NCBI GenBank assembly: GCA_001801885.1
Contig: MGYU01000006.1
Span: 1 to 52,464, forward strand
From: Gammaproteobacteria bacterium RIFCSPLOWO2_12_47_11
Lineage (GTDB): Bacteria; Pseudomonadota; Gammaproteobacteria; Eutrophobiales; Eutrophobiaceae
Direction of reading: 5' to 3'
DNA length: 52,464 nt
Positions 37,344 to 46,252 of this stretch are shown here, one piece after another. The notes beneath the pieces are model-generated. The model was not told the origin of the DNA and ran no database searches. It saw nothing but the letters and a program-made list of their open reading frames with translations. Both the position numbers and the translations under genes were made by a program. How positions within the stretch are numbered: the stretch's first letter is position 1; each line of letters begins with the position of its first letter.

Positions 37344-39377
37344 ATGACCCTGAGTTTCGAAATTGCCGGTGGCCAGATTGACGGGGCACGTGACTATCAG
37401 GAAGATGCCTTTCTGATCACCCATTTGGCTGGAAACGCAGCTCTTGTTGTCGTGGCTGATGGCATGGGTGGCCATGCCGCCGGAAATGTGGCCAGCAACA
37501 TGGCGGTACAGGCATTCAATAAGTATGTTTCCAGTCATTACCCTGCCGACCACGTACACGAAGTCCTCAATGGCGCCGTATTAAAGGCCAACCATTCTAT
37601 CGCTGAAACAATCAAGGAAACGCCTGCACTGGATGGTATGGGATGTACCATGGTGGCGGCATTATTGCAGGGCAACAATATCTGGTGGGCCAGTGTGGGT
37701 GACAGCCACCTCTATCTCGTGCGCAATCGAGAGTTGAACAAGATTAATGCCGATCACAGTTATGGTGGTTTCCTGGATGCCATGTCCAAGGCTGGCACAC
37801 CGGTTGAACCGGAACCTGGTCTGGCCAGGAATATGCTGATGAGCGCCATAACGGGTGTGGATATAGCAGATATCGATTGCCCCACTTCACCTCTGCAATT
37901 AAAGCACGGGGACAGGATAATCATTTGCAGTGACGGAATGGACACACTCAGTGACGGCAAAATCATCCAGTACAGCGATTGGTCAGAATCCCCCAAGGAA
38001 TGTGTTGACGCATTGCTGAATGCAGTAGAAGAAGCAGAGTCGCCAAAACAGGACAACACTACTGTCCTGATCATCAATATTATTGATAAGGCTATCCAGG
38101 CCAGCGCCGCTGCCAAAACCGAAGAAGAAGTTGATGATGAGGACATTACTGATACTCGGGGTAACGAGAGAGCAGCTGCAAGCAAACTGGAAAAAACTGT
38201 TGAATTGACAGAGGATAGCGCCGAAGAGCCGGACGAGATTGAACTGCCTGAACTCGATGCCGAATCAGTACCGGAACCTCCTGTCCCTCCAGAGCCGGTT
38301 GTTACTCCCAAAGATGACAAAACAGGACCCAAAAAAAATACGGGCCTGATGATTGGCATTGCCGCTGCAGTCATCATCGCAGTTGGAATCGGCGGCTTCT
38401 TCATGTGGGGCAAAGAAAAAGCGCCAACTACAACCCTTGAACCGGATACCACAAGTATTACTCCTGCCGAACCTGAGGAAGAAATTGCAACCGAAGTTGA
38501 ACCGGAAGAGGTTACTGAAGAACCCTCCGTTGAAGAAATCGAACCTGCAGCAGCAGAACCAGAGCCTGCAGTGACCGCAGAAGAACCTGTCACAGAACCG
38601 GAACCAGAACCCGCACCTGTACCGGAAGCCACAGTTGTTACGAAGGAGGAAAAAGCGTTTACCGATGCCTTGAAGAGTGGTGGTAGCGGGCCTGAGATGG
38701 TGTGGATGCCGGCTGGATCATTTGAAATGGGTAGCCCAAGCAGCTCTACCAATGCCGAAGAACGGCCACGGCATTCTGTGAAGATAAAGAAATTTGCCAT
38801 CAGTAAATATGAAATCACCTTCAGCGAATATGACAAATTTGCCAAATCGACGGGGAGAAAAATCCCGGATAACATGTATATGGATCGCGCCACCACCCCG
38901 GTTATCTTCATCAGTTGGGATGATGCCTATAACTATGCCAAATGGTTAGCTGAAGAAACGGGCAAAAAGTACCGTCTGCCCAGCGAGGCGGAATGGGAAT
39001 ATGCAGCTTCAGGTGGAAAGAAAAGCACCTTCTGGTGGGGTTTCAATGAAGAGGTTGGCAAGGCCCATTGTTTTACCTGTGAAAGCCAGTTTGATCCACG
39101 CAAACCCACCAAGATAGGCAGTTTTCAGCCTAACCAGTTTGGCATCTACGATACAGCGGGTAATGTTGCCGAATGGGTACATGACTGCTGGCATGAGAAC
39201 TACAATGATGCGCCAGGTGACGGCAGTATTTGGGAAGGGGGTGATTGCACCATGCGCGCAGCACGTGGCGGATCATACATCAGTCCACAACAATCCATAC
39301 GCACAGCCAAGCGGGACAAGTTCAAATCCAACTCGGGTTATGACCATATTGGAATAAGGTTGGTACGAGAAGAATAA
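37344..39377 (+). CDS. PP2C-type Ser/Thr phosphatase – TM – acidic linker – SUMF1/FGE-sulfatase-like domain fusion protein
   Basis: PP2C motifs ARDYQEDAFL, VVADGMGGHAAGNVAS, IICSDGMDTLSD, QDNTTVLIINI; TM GLMIGIAAAVIIAVGIGGFFMWG; SUMF1-like MVWMPAGSFEMGS, YRLPSEAEWEYAASGG, YDTAGNVAEWVHDCW, AARGGSY. Confidence 0.9.
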   Translation: MTLSFEIAGGQIDGARDYQEDAFLITHLAGNAALVVVADGMGGHAAGNVASNMAVQAFNKYVSSHYPADHVHEVLNGAVLKANHSIAETIKETPALDGMGCTMVAALLQGNNIWWASVGDSHLYLVRNRELNKINADHSYGGFLDAMSKAGTPVEPEPGLARNMLMSAITGVDIADIDCPTSPLQLKHGDRIIICSDGMDTLSDGKIIQYSDWSESPKECVDALLNAVEEAESPKQDNTTVLIINIIDKAIQASAAAKTEEEVDDEDITDTRGNERAAASKLEKTVELTEDSAEEPDEIELPELDAESVPEPPVPPEPVVTPKDDKTGPKKNTGLMIGIAAAVIIAVGIGGFFMWGKEKAPTTTLEPDTTSITPAEPEEEIATEVEPEEVTEEPSVEEIEPAAAEPEPAVTAEEPVTEPEPEPAPVPEATVVTKEEKAFTDALKSGGSGPEMVWMPAGSFEMGSPSSSTNAEERPRHSVKIKKFAISKYEITFSEYDKFAKSTGRKIPDNMYMDRATTPVIFISWDDAYNYAKWLAEETGKKYRLPSEAEWEYAASGGKKSTFWWGFNEEVGKAHCFTCESQFDPRKPTKIGSFQPNQFGIYDTAGNVAEWVHDCWHENYNDAPGDGSIWEGGDCTMRAARGGSYISPQQSIRTAKRDKFKSNSGYDHIGIRLVREE

Positions 39378-39380
39378 ACT

Positions 39381-39510
39381 GGTGATTGGTAATTGGTGAA
39401 TAGTGATTTGTAACAAACACACCAATCATTAATCACCCGCCGCTCCTGCGCATCCTTGCGCCCGCGGCATACCGTACTTCCTGTACATAATCACCATTCA
39501 CTAATCACTT
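39381..39510. repeat. Dispersed-type inverted repeat between convergent genes
   Basis: GTGATTGGTAATTGGTGAATAGTGATT (left) is inverse of AATCACCATTCACTAATCACTT (right); GC-rich centre CGCCGCTCCTGCGCATCCTTGCGCCCGCGGCAT. Confidence 0.6.
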
Positions 39511-39803
39511 TTATTGTCGCTATGCCCTAAATCTTTCCCGGGCGCAATCACATCCCGCACCAGTTGTTTTATCTCTTTGGATTCAGGGAATCTGCCGGCA
39601 GCCTTCCTGGAAAACAATAACTTTCCATTCAGCCTGATTTCGAAGATCCCGCCCTGCCCCGGGATCAGGGCGACCTCACCCAGTTCTCCTGCAAAGGTCA
39701 TTAATAATTCCTGTGCCATCCAGCCTGCCCGGAGGATGAACCGGCACTGGGTGCAATATTCAATTTCCACACGATGGGAATTTTTCCCGGCAACCATAGT
39801 CAA
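39501..39803 (-). CDS. SelT/SelW/SelH (Rdx) family protein, CxxC form
   Basis: VEIEYCTQCRFILRAGWMAQELL; GGIFEIRLNGKLLFSRKAAGRFPESKEIKQLVRD. Confidence 0.88.
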   Translation of the reverse strand: MTMVAGKNSHRVEIEYCTQCRFILRAGWMAQELLMTFAGELGEVALIPGQGGIFEIRLNGKLLFSRKAAGRFPESKEIKQLVRDVIAPGKDLGHSDNKSD

Positions 39804-40596
39804 TTTATGTAGTCTATAAGCTTATCTTGAATGATATGAGGGGACGAGCATGAAAATGCGCCCGAATAGTATTGCTGTCCTGGTTTACGGTATTTCACTA
39901 TTACTGGCCTCCACAACCGCAAAGGCCGGCGATTCCTTTTTTTCCATCAACTTCGGTTACAGCAGCCATGGTCATTATGCCAGCCCCTACAGATATATTT
40001 ACTCACCTGCCTATTATTACAGTATACCCTCACCATTTTTCTTCGGTTATACAAGCTATTATTACCCGGTTTTCCCCTACTATTATACTCCTGTAGTCTA
40101 TTACCGGCCGGTTTTCCCATATTACAATCCCTATGCGTATCAACCATATTGGTACACGTATCGCGTAATATATCCATATTCCTATATCTACGGTTATTAT
40201 CCGTACAACAGTTATTATTCCTATTACCCGCTTAAATATTACAAGTATCAACATGATCATCACTATGATCATTTCTATGGTCACGGCAATAAACAACAGT
40301 ATGCCGGGTCATATAAAAAATATTCCCCGGGAAACAAGCGGGATGTGCTACAGAGATCAGGCAACCGTGATATTAAAACTGCAACTGTTATAGAAACTAA
40401 CAACACGCAGCAAAGAAGCGTGGAATTGGTAAAACAAAGGACCTTATTGCAACAAAGACCGGTCAATCAAAGAACAGGACGGCCTGCTGTCAGACCTTCA
40501 AGGAGCGAACAGCAAACACTCGCAGCCACTGATCCACGGTCTGTCCTGCAACGACGACAGAACAGACAGGACATGGAACGCGGCAACAACCGGAAT

Positions 40597-40948
40597 CAAC
40601 TGACTGAACAATCAAGTCAGTCAAAACGTAACGCCAATAATGCAAGGATAGACCGCCTGATCAATCGGGACAGGAAGCCGTCACCAACGGAAATGGAAAG
40701 CTCCAACAGGCCAATTCAACAGAGACAGGCCATTAATCAACATAGTGACCGTCGCGCCCAGACCCGGGTAACCACAATAAATAAAAGAGTGATAGCACCG
40801 CCAACACAGGCAAGGCAGACTTATCAGCAACAACCCGTTCGCAGAAATTTGGACAGCCCGGGCAACGGTTCATTTCGCCAGCCACCCGCTGTGACTGTGC
40901 GCAGCAATCAAAACATCCAAAGACAGGTTGCCCGGCAACAACCTGTTC
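40597..40948. repeat. Copy 1 of perfect 352-bp direct tandem repeat
   Basis: CAACTGACTGAACAATCAAGTCAG…CGGCAACAACCTGTTC, identical by eye to 40949-41300. Confidence 0.95.
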
Positions 40949-41300
40949 CAACTGACTGAACAATCAAGTCAGTCAAAACGTAACGCCAATAATGCAAGGA
41001 TAGACCGCCTGATCAATCGGGACAGGAAGCCGTCACCAACGGAAATGGAAAGCTCCAACAGGCCAATTCAACAGAGACAGGCCATTAATCAACATAGTGA
41101 CCGTCGCGCCCAGACCCGGGTAACCACAATAAATAAAAGAGTGATAGCACCGCCAACACAGGCAAGGCAGACTTATCAGCAACAACCCGTTCGCAGAAAT
41201 TTGGACAGCCCGGGCAACGGTTCATTTCGCCAGCCACCCGCTGTGACTGTGCGCAGCAATCAAAACATCCAAAGACAGGTTGCCCGGCAACAACCTGTTC
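40949..41300. repeat. Copy 2 of perfect 352-bp direct tandem repeat
   Basis: Immediately abuts copy 1, ends at CAACCTGTTC (41300) where sequence continues GCAGCAATATAGAAAGG. Confidence 0.95.
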
Positions 41301-41549
41301 GCAGCAATATAGAAAGGCCAGGCAATAGAAGCTCATTCCGGCAGGAACAAATCGTATCAGCACGAAACCAACAGGACGGCCAGCAGGCACGTCCTGTTGC
41401 CAGGGAAAGGGAACCCTCCACCGAAAAAACGATAAGCATGCGTGTTGGAGAGCGGAGATCTTTAAATCAGAATTACGGCTATGGCATGCAACAAAGGCAA
41501 ATGTCCCAAAGAAGTTTTGCCGGCGCCGGTAAAAGGCGCTAGGCGATAA

Positions 41550-41583
41550 TATCTCCGAAGACCTGAGGAGAGGTATTATCGCT
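41550..41583. terminator. Candidate bidirectional hairpin between convergent genes
   Basis: AGGCGATAATATCTCC…GGAGAGGTATTATCGCTT inverted repeat; overlaps the stop codon of the minus-strand MFS gene. Confidence 0.6.
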
Positions 41584-42829
41584 TGAGGGCGTGATCAAGC
41601 TGCATGAATTCCGGTTTTAATTTCAGTAACAAAACAAGCCCCGGCAACGCCACCAGGAAGGTTATAAAATAGAACTGAGTCCAGCCAACCCAGGCGATAA
41701 GATGCCCGGCAGGCGGGCCAACAAATACACGGCCAATCGCAGCCAGTGCCGATAATAATGCAAACTGCGTGGCGGTATAGCGGTGATTACATAATGCCAT
41801 CAGCAAGGCCACAAATGCAGCAGTCCCCATGCCACCGGCAAAATTCTCCATGCCGATGATCATCACTGCACCTGAATAACTCTTGCCATACCAGGCCAGC
41901 ACCATAAACCCCAGATTGGTCAACGCCTGTAGTAATCCAAACCACAACAAGGCATAAAAAAGTCCAATCCGGAACATCAGGACACCACCCAGCAAGGCGC
42001 CCATGATGGTCATGACCAGACCGATAAACTTATTAATTACAGCCACATCCGACACACTGAAATCCATACCGGATATAAGAAAAACTGTTGTGAGTGTACC
42101 GGCGAATGCATCACCCAGTTTATACAGCACGATAAGCAACAGGAACAACCACGCTGAATCACGCCGTAAAAACTCCATGAAAGGTTGAATCACAGCCTCG
42201 TCCAGGGTAGCAGGAGGTTTCACTTCCTTGCCGATATCCGGCCCCAGATATACGCCGATCATGCCAAACACAAACAACAGCGAAATAATCAGGAATGCCG
42301 CCTGCCAGCCGATATGATCGGCCATAATCAATACCCCGGCACCCGATACAATCAACGCTATCCGGTAAGCCGTGACAGATATACCGGCACCCATCCCGCG
42401 TTCTTTCTCAGTTAACATATCGGCACGGTACGCATCAAAGGCAACATCCTGTGACGCAGACAGAAAGGCAATGACCAGAGCCAGAATGCCCATGATGTGG
42501 ATACTCTCCCTGGGATCTGAAAATGCCATCAGAATAATCACCGTGATCAAAAGGCATTGAGAAAAGAATATCCAGCCGCGGCGCCGGTCAAAACCCGGAA
42601 GAGAATAACGATCCATCAGGGGCGCCCAGAGAAATTTCAATACATACGGTATCTGTACCAATGTAAACAGGCCGATGGTCTTGATATCGATATCTATGCT
42701 CGCCATCCATGCCTGCAAGGTACTGGTTGAAAGCGACAACGGTAGCCCGGATGAAAATGCGAGCAGAAACATGACCGACATGCGGCGGTTAAAAACCAGA
42801 CTGCTGTGACCTTGCGGGAATAATTGCAT
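41576..42829 (-). CDS. AmpG-like MFS permease (muropeptide transporter family)
   Basis: FSSGLPLSLSTSTLQAWMASIDIDIKTIGLFTLVQIPYVLKFLWAPLMDRY, DVAFDAYRADML. Confidence 0.88.
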   Translation of the reverse strand: MQLFPQGHSSLVFNRRMSVMFLLAFSSGLPLSLSTSTLQAWMASIDIDIKTIGLFTLVQIPYVLKFLWAPLMDRYSLPGFDRRRGWIFFSQCLLITVIILMAFSDPRESIHIMGILALVIAFLSASQDVAFDAYRADMLTEKERGMGAGISVTAYRIALIVSGAGVLIMADHIGWQAAFLIISLLFVFGMIGVYLGPDIGKEVKPPATLDEAVIQPFMEFLRRDSAWLFLLLIVLYKLGDAFAGTLTTVFLISGMDFSVSDVAVINKFIGLVMTIMGALLGGVLMFRIGLFYALLWFGLLQALTNLGFMVLAWYGKSYSGAVMIIGMENFAGGMGTAAFVALLMALCNHRYTATQFALLSALAAIGRVFVGPPAGHLIAWVGWTQFYFITFLVALPGLVLLLKLKPEFMQLDHALKR

Positions 42830-42876
42830 CAGAGATTTTTATTCACGAATGATTTTTTACAGGCTACGATACTGTT

Positions 42877-43344
42877 ATGGCAAAAGAAATAGAAAGAAAA
42901 TTTTTAGTTGTTAACGATAACTGGCGTAATGATGTAACAGACAGCATTCATTACATTCAGGGTTATTTCACCACAAATAAATCCTGTTCTATACGTGTCC
43001 GTGTGTCAGGTGCGGAGGCCAGCCTGAATATCAAAAGTGCCACACTCGGTATAACCCGGACCGAATATGAATACCCCATCCCTTCCCAAGATGCAAAAGA
43101 GATGCTGGAAAACCTGTGCAACAAACCTCTGCTCGAAAAAACACGCTACCATATACAACATCACAATCATCTGTGGGAGGTTGACGTCTTCTCCGGAGAT
43201 AATGAGGGACTGGTCGTGGCCGAAATCGAACTCCAATCAGTTGACGAACCATTCAGTAATCCAGATTGGTTAGGTGCAGAAGTTTCGGGTGATCCACGTT
43301 ACTACAATGTCTGCCTGGTTGAGCATCCTTACAAGAACTGGTAA
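42877..43344 (+). CDS. CYTH domain protein (adenylate cyclase/thiamine triphosphatase-like)
   Basis: MAKEIERKFLVVNDNW (ExExK motif); RVRVSGAEASLNIKSA; VDVFSGDNEGLVVAEIELQS. Confidence 0.92.
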   Translation: MAKEIERKFLVVNDNWRNDVTDSIHYIQGYFTTNKSCSIRVRVSGAEASLNIKSATLGITRTEYEYPIPSQDAKEMLENLCNKPLLEKTRYHIQHHNHLWEVDVFSGDNEGLVVAEIELQSVDEPFSNPDWLGAEVSGDPRYYNVCLVEHPYKNW

Positions 43345-43359
43345 CTCTGTAGTCCCTGC

Positions 43360-44976
43360 TTATATGAACAGTTTGGCGGCGCTCTTCAACGTCTGCCAGA
43401 TGCCCCATGACAGCGGGATACCGACCAGGGTCCAGAAAATTACCACCAGAGGCAGACTTGCAGGATTGGCATGCCAGGACAAGGGACCCTTCTGCGCCAG
43501 CTTTTCATGGGCGAGTTTACGTTCCTTTTCCAGATCGGCTTCGGACATATAGTGTTTTTCAGCCACGGGCCTTACCAGCAGATTGCACAGGAATCCCAGC
43601 ACCAGCAACCCGGCCAGGATATACATGGTCGTGTTATAAGCTTGTCTGGCCGGGACACCTGCATCAAGCTGAAATTCCCGGATATAGTTCACCAGTACCG
43701 GGCCGAGAATTCCGGCAGTCGACCAGGCGGTCAGCAGGCGCCCGTGGATGGCACCCACGAAGCGGGTACCGAACATATCGGCCAGATAAGCCGGTATGGT
43801 TGAAAAGCCACCCCCGTACATAGTCAGGATGATACAGAATATAGCCACGAAAAAGACCACGCTGCCGATACTGCCGGCAAACGGTGCGGCAGAATACAGG
43901 GCGATCCCCAGGCCAAAGAAAATATAGTAGGTCAGTTTGCGTCCGATATAATCAGATAACGAAGCCCAGATAAAACGCCCGGCAATATTGAACAGACTCA
44001 GCAGTCCTGCGAATCCGGCTGCCACAGTTGCAACGGCAATACGCTGGTCTTCCGCGAGTTGATAAAGACCGCCTTCCACCCCGATCAACCCGCCGCCAAA
44101 GACCTCCTGCAGCATGGGCGAGGCCATGCCGATGACGCCGATGCCGGCGCTGACATTCAGGGTCAGGATGCCCCATAACAGCCAGAATTGCGGGGTTTTG
44201 TGTGCTTCATTCAGATGCACGTGACGGGTGGTAATCATGGTGTTGTTGTTTGCCGGTGCTGTCCAGCCCTCCGGTTTCCAGCCGTCCGGTGCCACCCGGT
44301 AGCCAAAAGCACCACACAACATGGCAATGAAATAGATGATGCCCATGGTCGTGAATGTCTCCCACACCCCCACTGATGCCGGTGTTGCGTAGAAATTCAT
44401 CAGCCTGTCGGCCAGTGGTGCACCGATCATGGCCCCGCCGCCGAAACCCATGATGGCCATGCCGGTGGCCATACCGCGCCGGTCCGGAAACCATTTAATC
44501 AGGGTCGACACTGGAGAGATATAACCCAGACCCAGGCCTATGCCACCGATCACGCCCGAACCCAGCCACAACATCCAGATCTGGTGGAAATAGACACCTG
44601 CTGCGGAAATCAACAGGCCGCCGCCCCAGCAGAAAGCCGCCGCCACACCGGCCTTGCGTGGCCCTTCGTGCTCCAGCCAGTGCCCGAAGACCGCGGCGGA
44701 TGAACCCAGAAACACAAAGAACAGGGTATACATCCAGCCCAGCATGCTGATTTTCCAGTCACAATCGGTAGTAAGTACGCTGGCAAAGAAACCCATGTTT
44801 TCCGGACAGGCAACAGGCTCAGTAATACCGATCGCCTGGCTCAGGGGCAACCAGAACACACTGAAACCGTAGGCCATCCCGATACAGAGATGGATGGCCA
44901 GGGCGGCCGGCGGTACCAGCCAGCGATTAAACCCCGGTTTGGCGATGGTGCGTTCTTTGGATAACAATCCTGCCAT
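43360..44976 (-). CDS. OFA (oxalate/formate antiporter-like) family MFS transporter
   Basis: HLCIGMAYGFSVFWLPL; GSGVIGGIGLGLGYISPVSTLIKWFPDRRGMATGMAIMGFGGGAMIGAPL; 538 aa. Confidence 0.9.
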   Translation of the reverse strand: MAGLLSKERTIAKPGFNRWLVPPAALAIHLCIGMAYGFSVFWLPLSQAIGITEPVACPENMGFFASVLTTDCDWKISMLGWMYTLFFVFLGSSAAVFGHWLEHEGPRKAGVAAAFCWGGGLLISAAGVYFHQIWMLWLGSGVIGGIGLGLGYISPVSTLIKWFPDRRGMATGMAIMGFGGGAMIGAPLADRLMNFYATPASVGVWETFTTMGIIYFIAMLCGAFGYRVAPDGWKPEGWTAPANNNTMITTRHVHLNEAHKTPQFWLLWGILTLNVSAGIGVIGMASPMLQEVFGGGLIGVEGGLYQLAEDQRIAVATVAAGFAGLLSLFNIAGRFIWASLSDYIGRKLTYYIFFGLGIALYSAAPFAGSIGSVVFFVAIFCIILTMYGGGFSTIPAYLADMFGTRFVGAIHGRLLTAWSTAGILGPVLVNYIREFQLDAGVPARQAYNTTMYILAGLLVLGFLCNLLVRPVAEKHYMSEADLEKERKLAHEKLAQKGPLSWHANPASLPLVVIFWTLVGIPLSWGIWQTLKSAAKLFI

Positions 44977-45237
44977 TACGATCCCCCGAATTTATTGTTA
45001 GTTATTATCAGCAGTTATCTACGATGGTTTATACTGGCCTGTATCTTGGAGTTTTCTTTAAGCCGGAAGCATGGCGAATCAGGGCAGTTTAGTCAAATAA
45101 GCCTATAATTACGATTATTGTACAGCAACATACTGTGTCACTGTTTTGACCCACCATACAAAGGGACGTAGAATTGATAATACTGTAAATTCATATATAT
45201 CAGATACTTTTCAAATCCAACAGACTCTGATTATTAA

Positions 45238-46251
45238 ATGCCGCAAACCGCGAATTCATCTGCCGAAAGACTCATCGACCGCCATGGACGGACCGTCAAC
45301 TATGTGCGTATTTCCGTAACGGATCGTTGTGATTTCCGTTGCGTGTATTGCATGTCCGAAGACATGGAATTTGTTCCACGGGCACAACTGTTGACCCTGG
45401 AAGAGATTGCAACTATTGCCAGGGCCTTTACCGAACTGGGCGTCGATAAAATCAGAATCACCGGCGGTGAACCGCTTATCCGCCGCAACGTGATCAAGTT
45501 GTTCCGCGATATCGGCGAATTGTCCGCTCTGCGCGAACTGGTATTGTCCACCAATGGATCACAACTGGCGCATATGGCAATGGATTTGAAGCAGGCCGGC
45601 GTGAAACGTATCAACATCAGTCTGGATTCACTGAATGCTGATAAATTCCGGCGTATTACCCGCGTTGGAGATCTGAACAAGGTCATGACCGGTATTGAAA
45701 CTGCACTTCAAACTGGTTTTGAACGCATCAAGATCAATGCCGTCATCCTGAAAAACCGTAACCATGATGAAGTGACCGGTCTGGTACAGTATGCCATCGA
45801 CAAGGGCATCGACATCAGCTTTATTGAAGAGATGCCGCTCGGCATGATCGGTGATCACGATCGTACAGAGGTCTATTATTCCAGTGACGAGATTCGAAGC
45901 GATCTGGAAAAGAGTTATACGCTCATCGCCACCACGGAATCCACTGGCGGACCTTCAAAATATTTCAGAATACCTGGCACCAATACACGGGTCGGATTTA
46001 TCTCACCTCACAGTCACAATTTCTGTGATACCTGTAACCGTGTGCGCATCACCTGTGAAGGAAGATTGTTGCTCTGTCTGGGGCAGGAGCATTCGGTTGA
46101 TCTGCGGCATGTCGTACGCGGCTGGCCCGGGGATATGGAGAAACTCAAACAAACCATCAGGGATTCCATGTTGATTAAACCCAAAGGCCATGAATTTGAT
46201 CTTGATGCCAGGCCCGTTATTCTGCGACACATGAATGTCACTGGGGGCTGA
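45238..46251 (+). CDS. moaA: GTP 3',8-cyclase MoaA
   Basis: VTDRCDFRCVYCM radical SAM motif; ITGGEPLIRRN; C-terminal CDTCNRVRITCEGRLLLCLG; C-terminal GG. Confidence 0.96.
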   Translation: MPQTANSSAERLIDRHGRTVNYVRISVTDRCDFRCVYCMSEDMEFVPRAQLLTLEEIATIARAFTELGVDKIRITGGEPLIRRNVIKLFRDIGELSALRELVLSTNGSQLAHMAMDLKQAGVKRINISLDSLNADKFRRITRVGDLNKVMTGIETALQTGFERIKINAVILKNRNHDEVTGLVQYAIDKGIDISFIEEMPLGMIGDHDRTEVYYSSDEIRSDLEKSYTLIATTESTGGPSKYFRIPGTNTRVGFISPHSHNFCDTCNRVRITCEGRLLLCLGQEHSVDLRHVVRGWPGDMEKLKQTIRDSMLIKPKGHEFDLDARPVILRHMNVTGG

Positions 46252-46252
46252 T

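Larger units (their letters stand above)
39850..41542 (+). pseudogene. Tyr-rich / Gln-Asn-Arg-rich secreted protein, reading frame interrupted by an exact 352-bp tandem duplication (ORFs 39850-40959 and 40928-41542)
   Basis: Signal peptide; Tyr-rich N-terminal half; first ORF stops just after the duplication junction. Removing one 352-bp copy gives a 1341-nt (446 aa + stop) continuous frame. Confidence 0.75.

Noticed and set aside
37760-38911. 383-aa minus-strand ORF, Ser/Gly/Val-rich
   Set aside because: Fully antisense to the PP2C-FGE fusion gene; composition is a shadow of the Glu/Pro-rich linker, with no domain motifs.
38650-39377. Interpreting the C-terminal domain as an active formylglycine-generating enzyme
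   Set aside because: The expected catalytic cysteines near the RGGS segment are absent (RGGSYISPQQSIRTAKR).
44977-45237. Possible Moco riboswitch upstream of moaA
   Set aside because: I could not identify the characteristic conserved Moco RNA stems; would need a covariance-model search.
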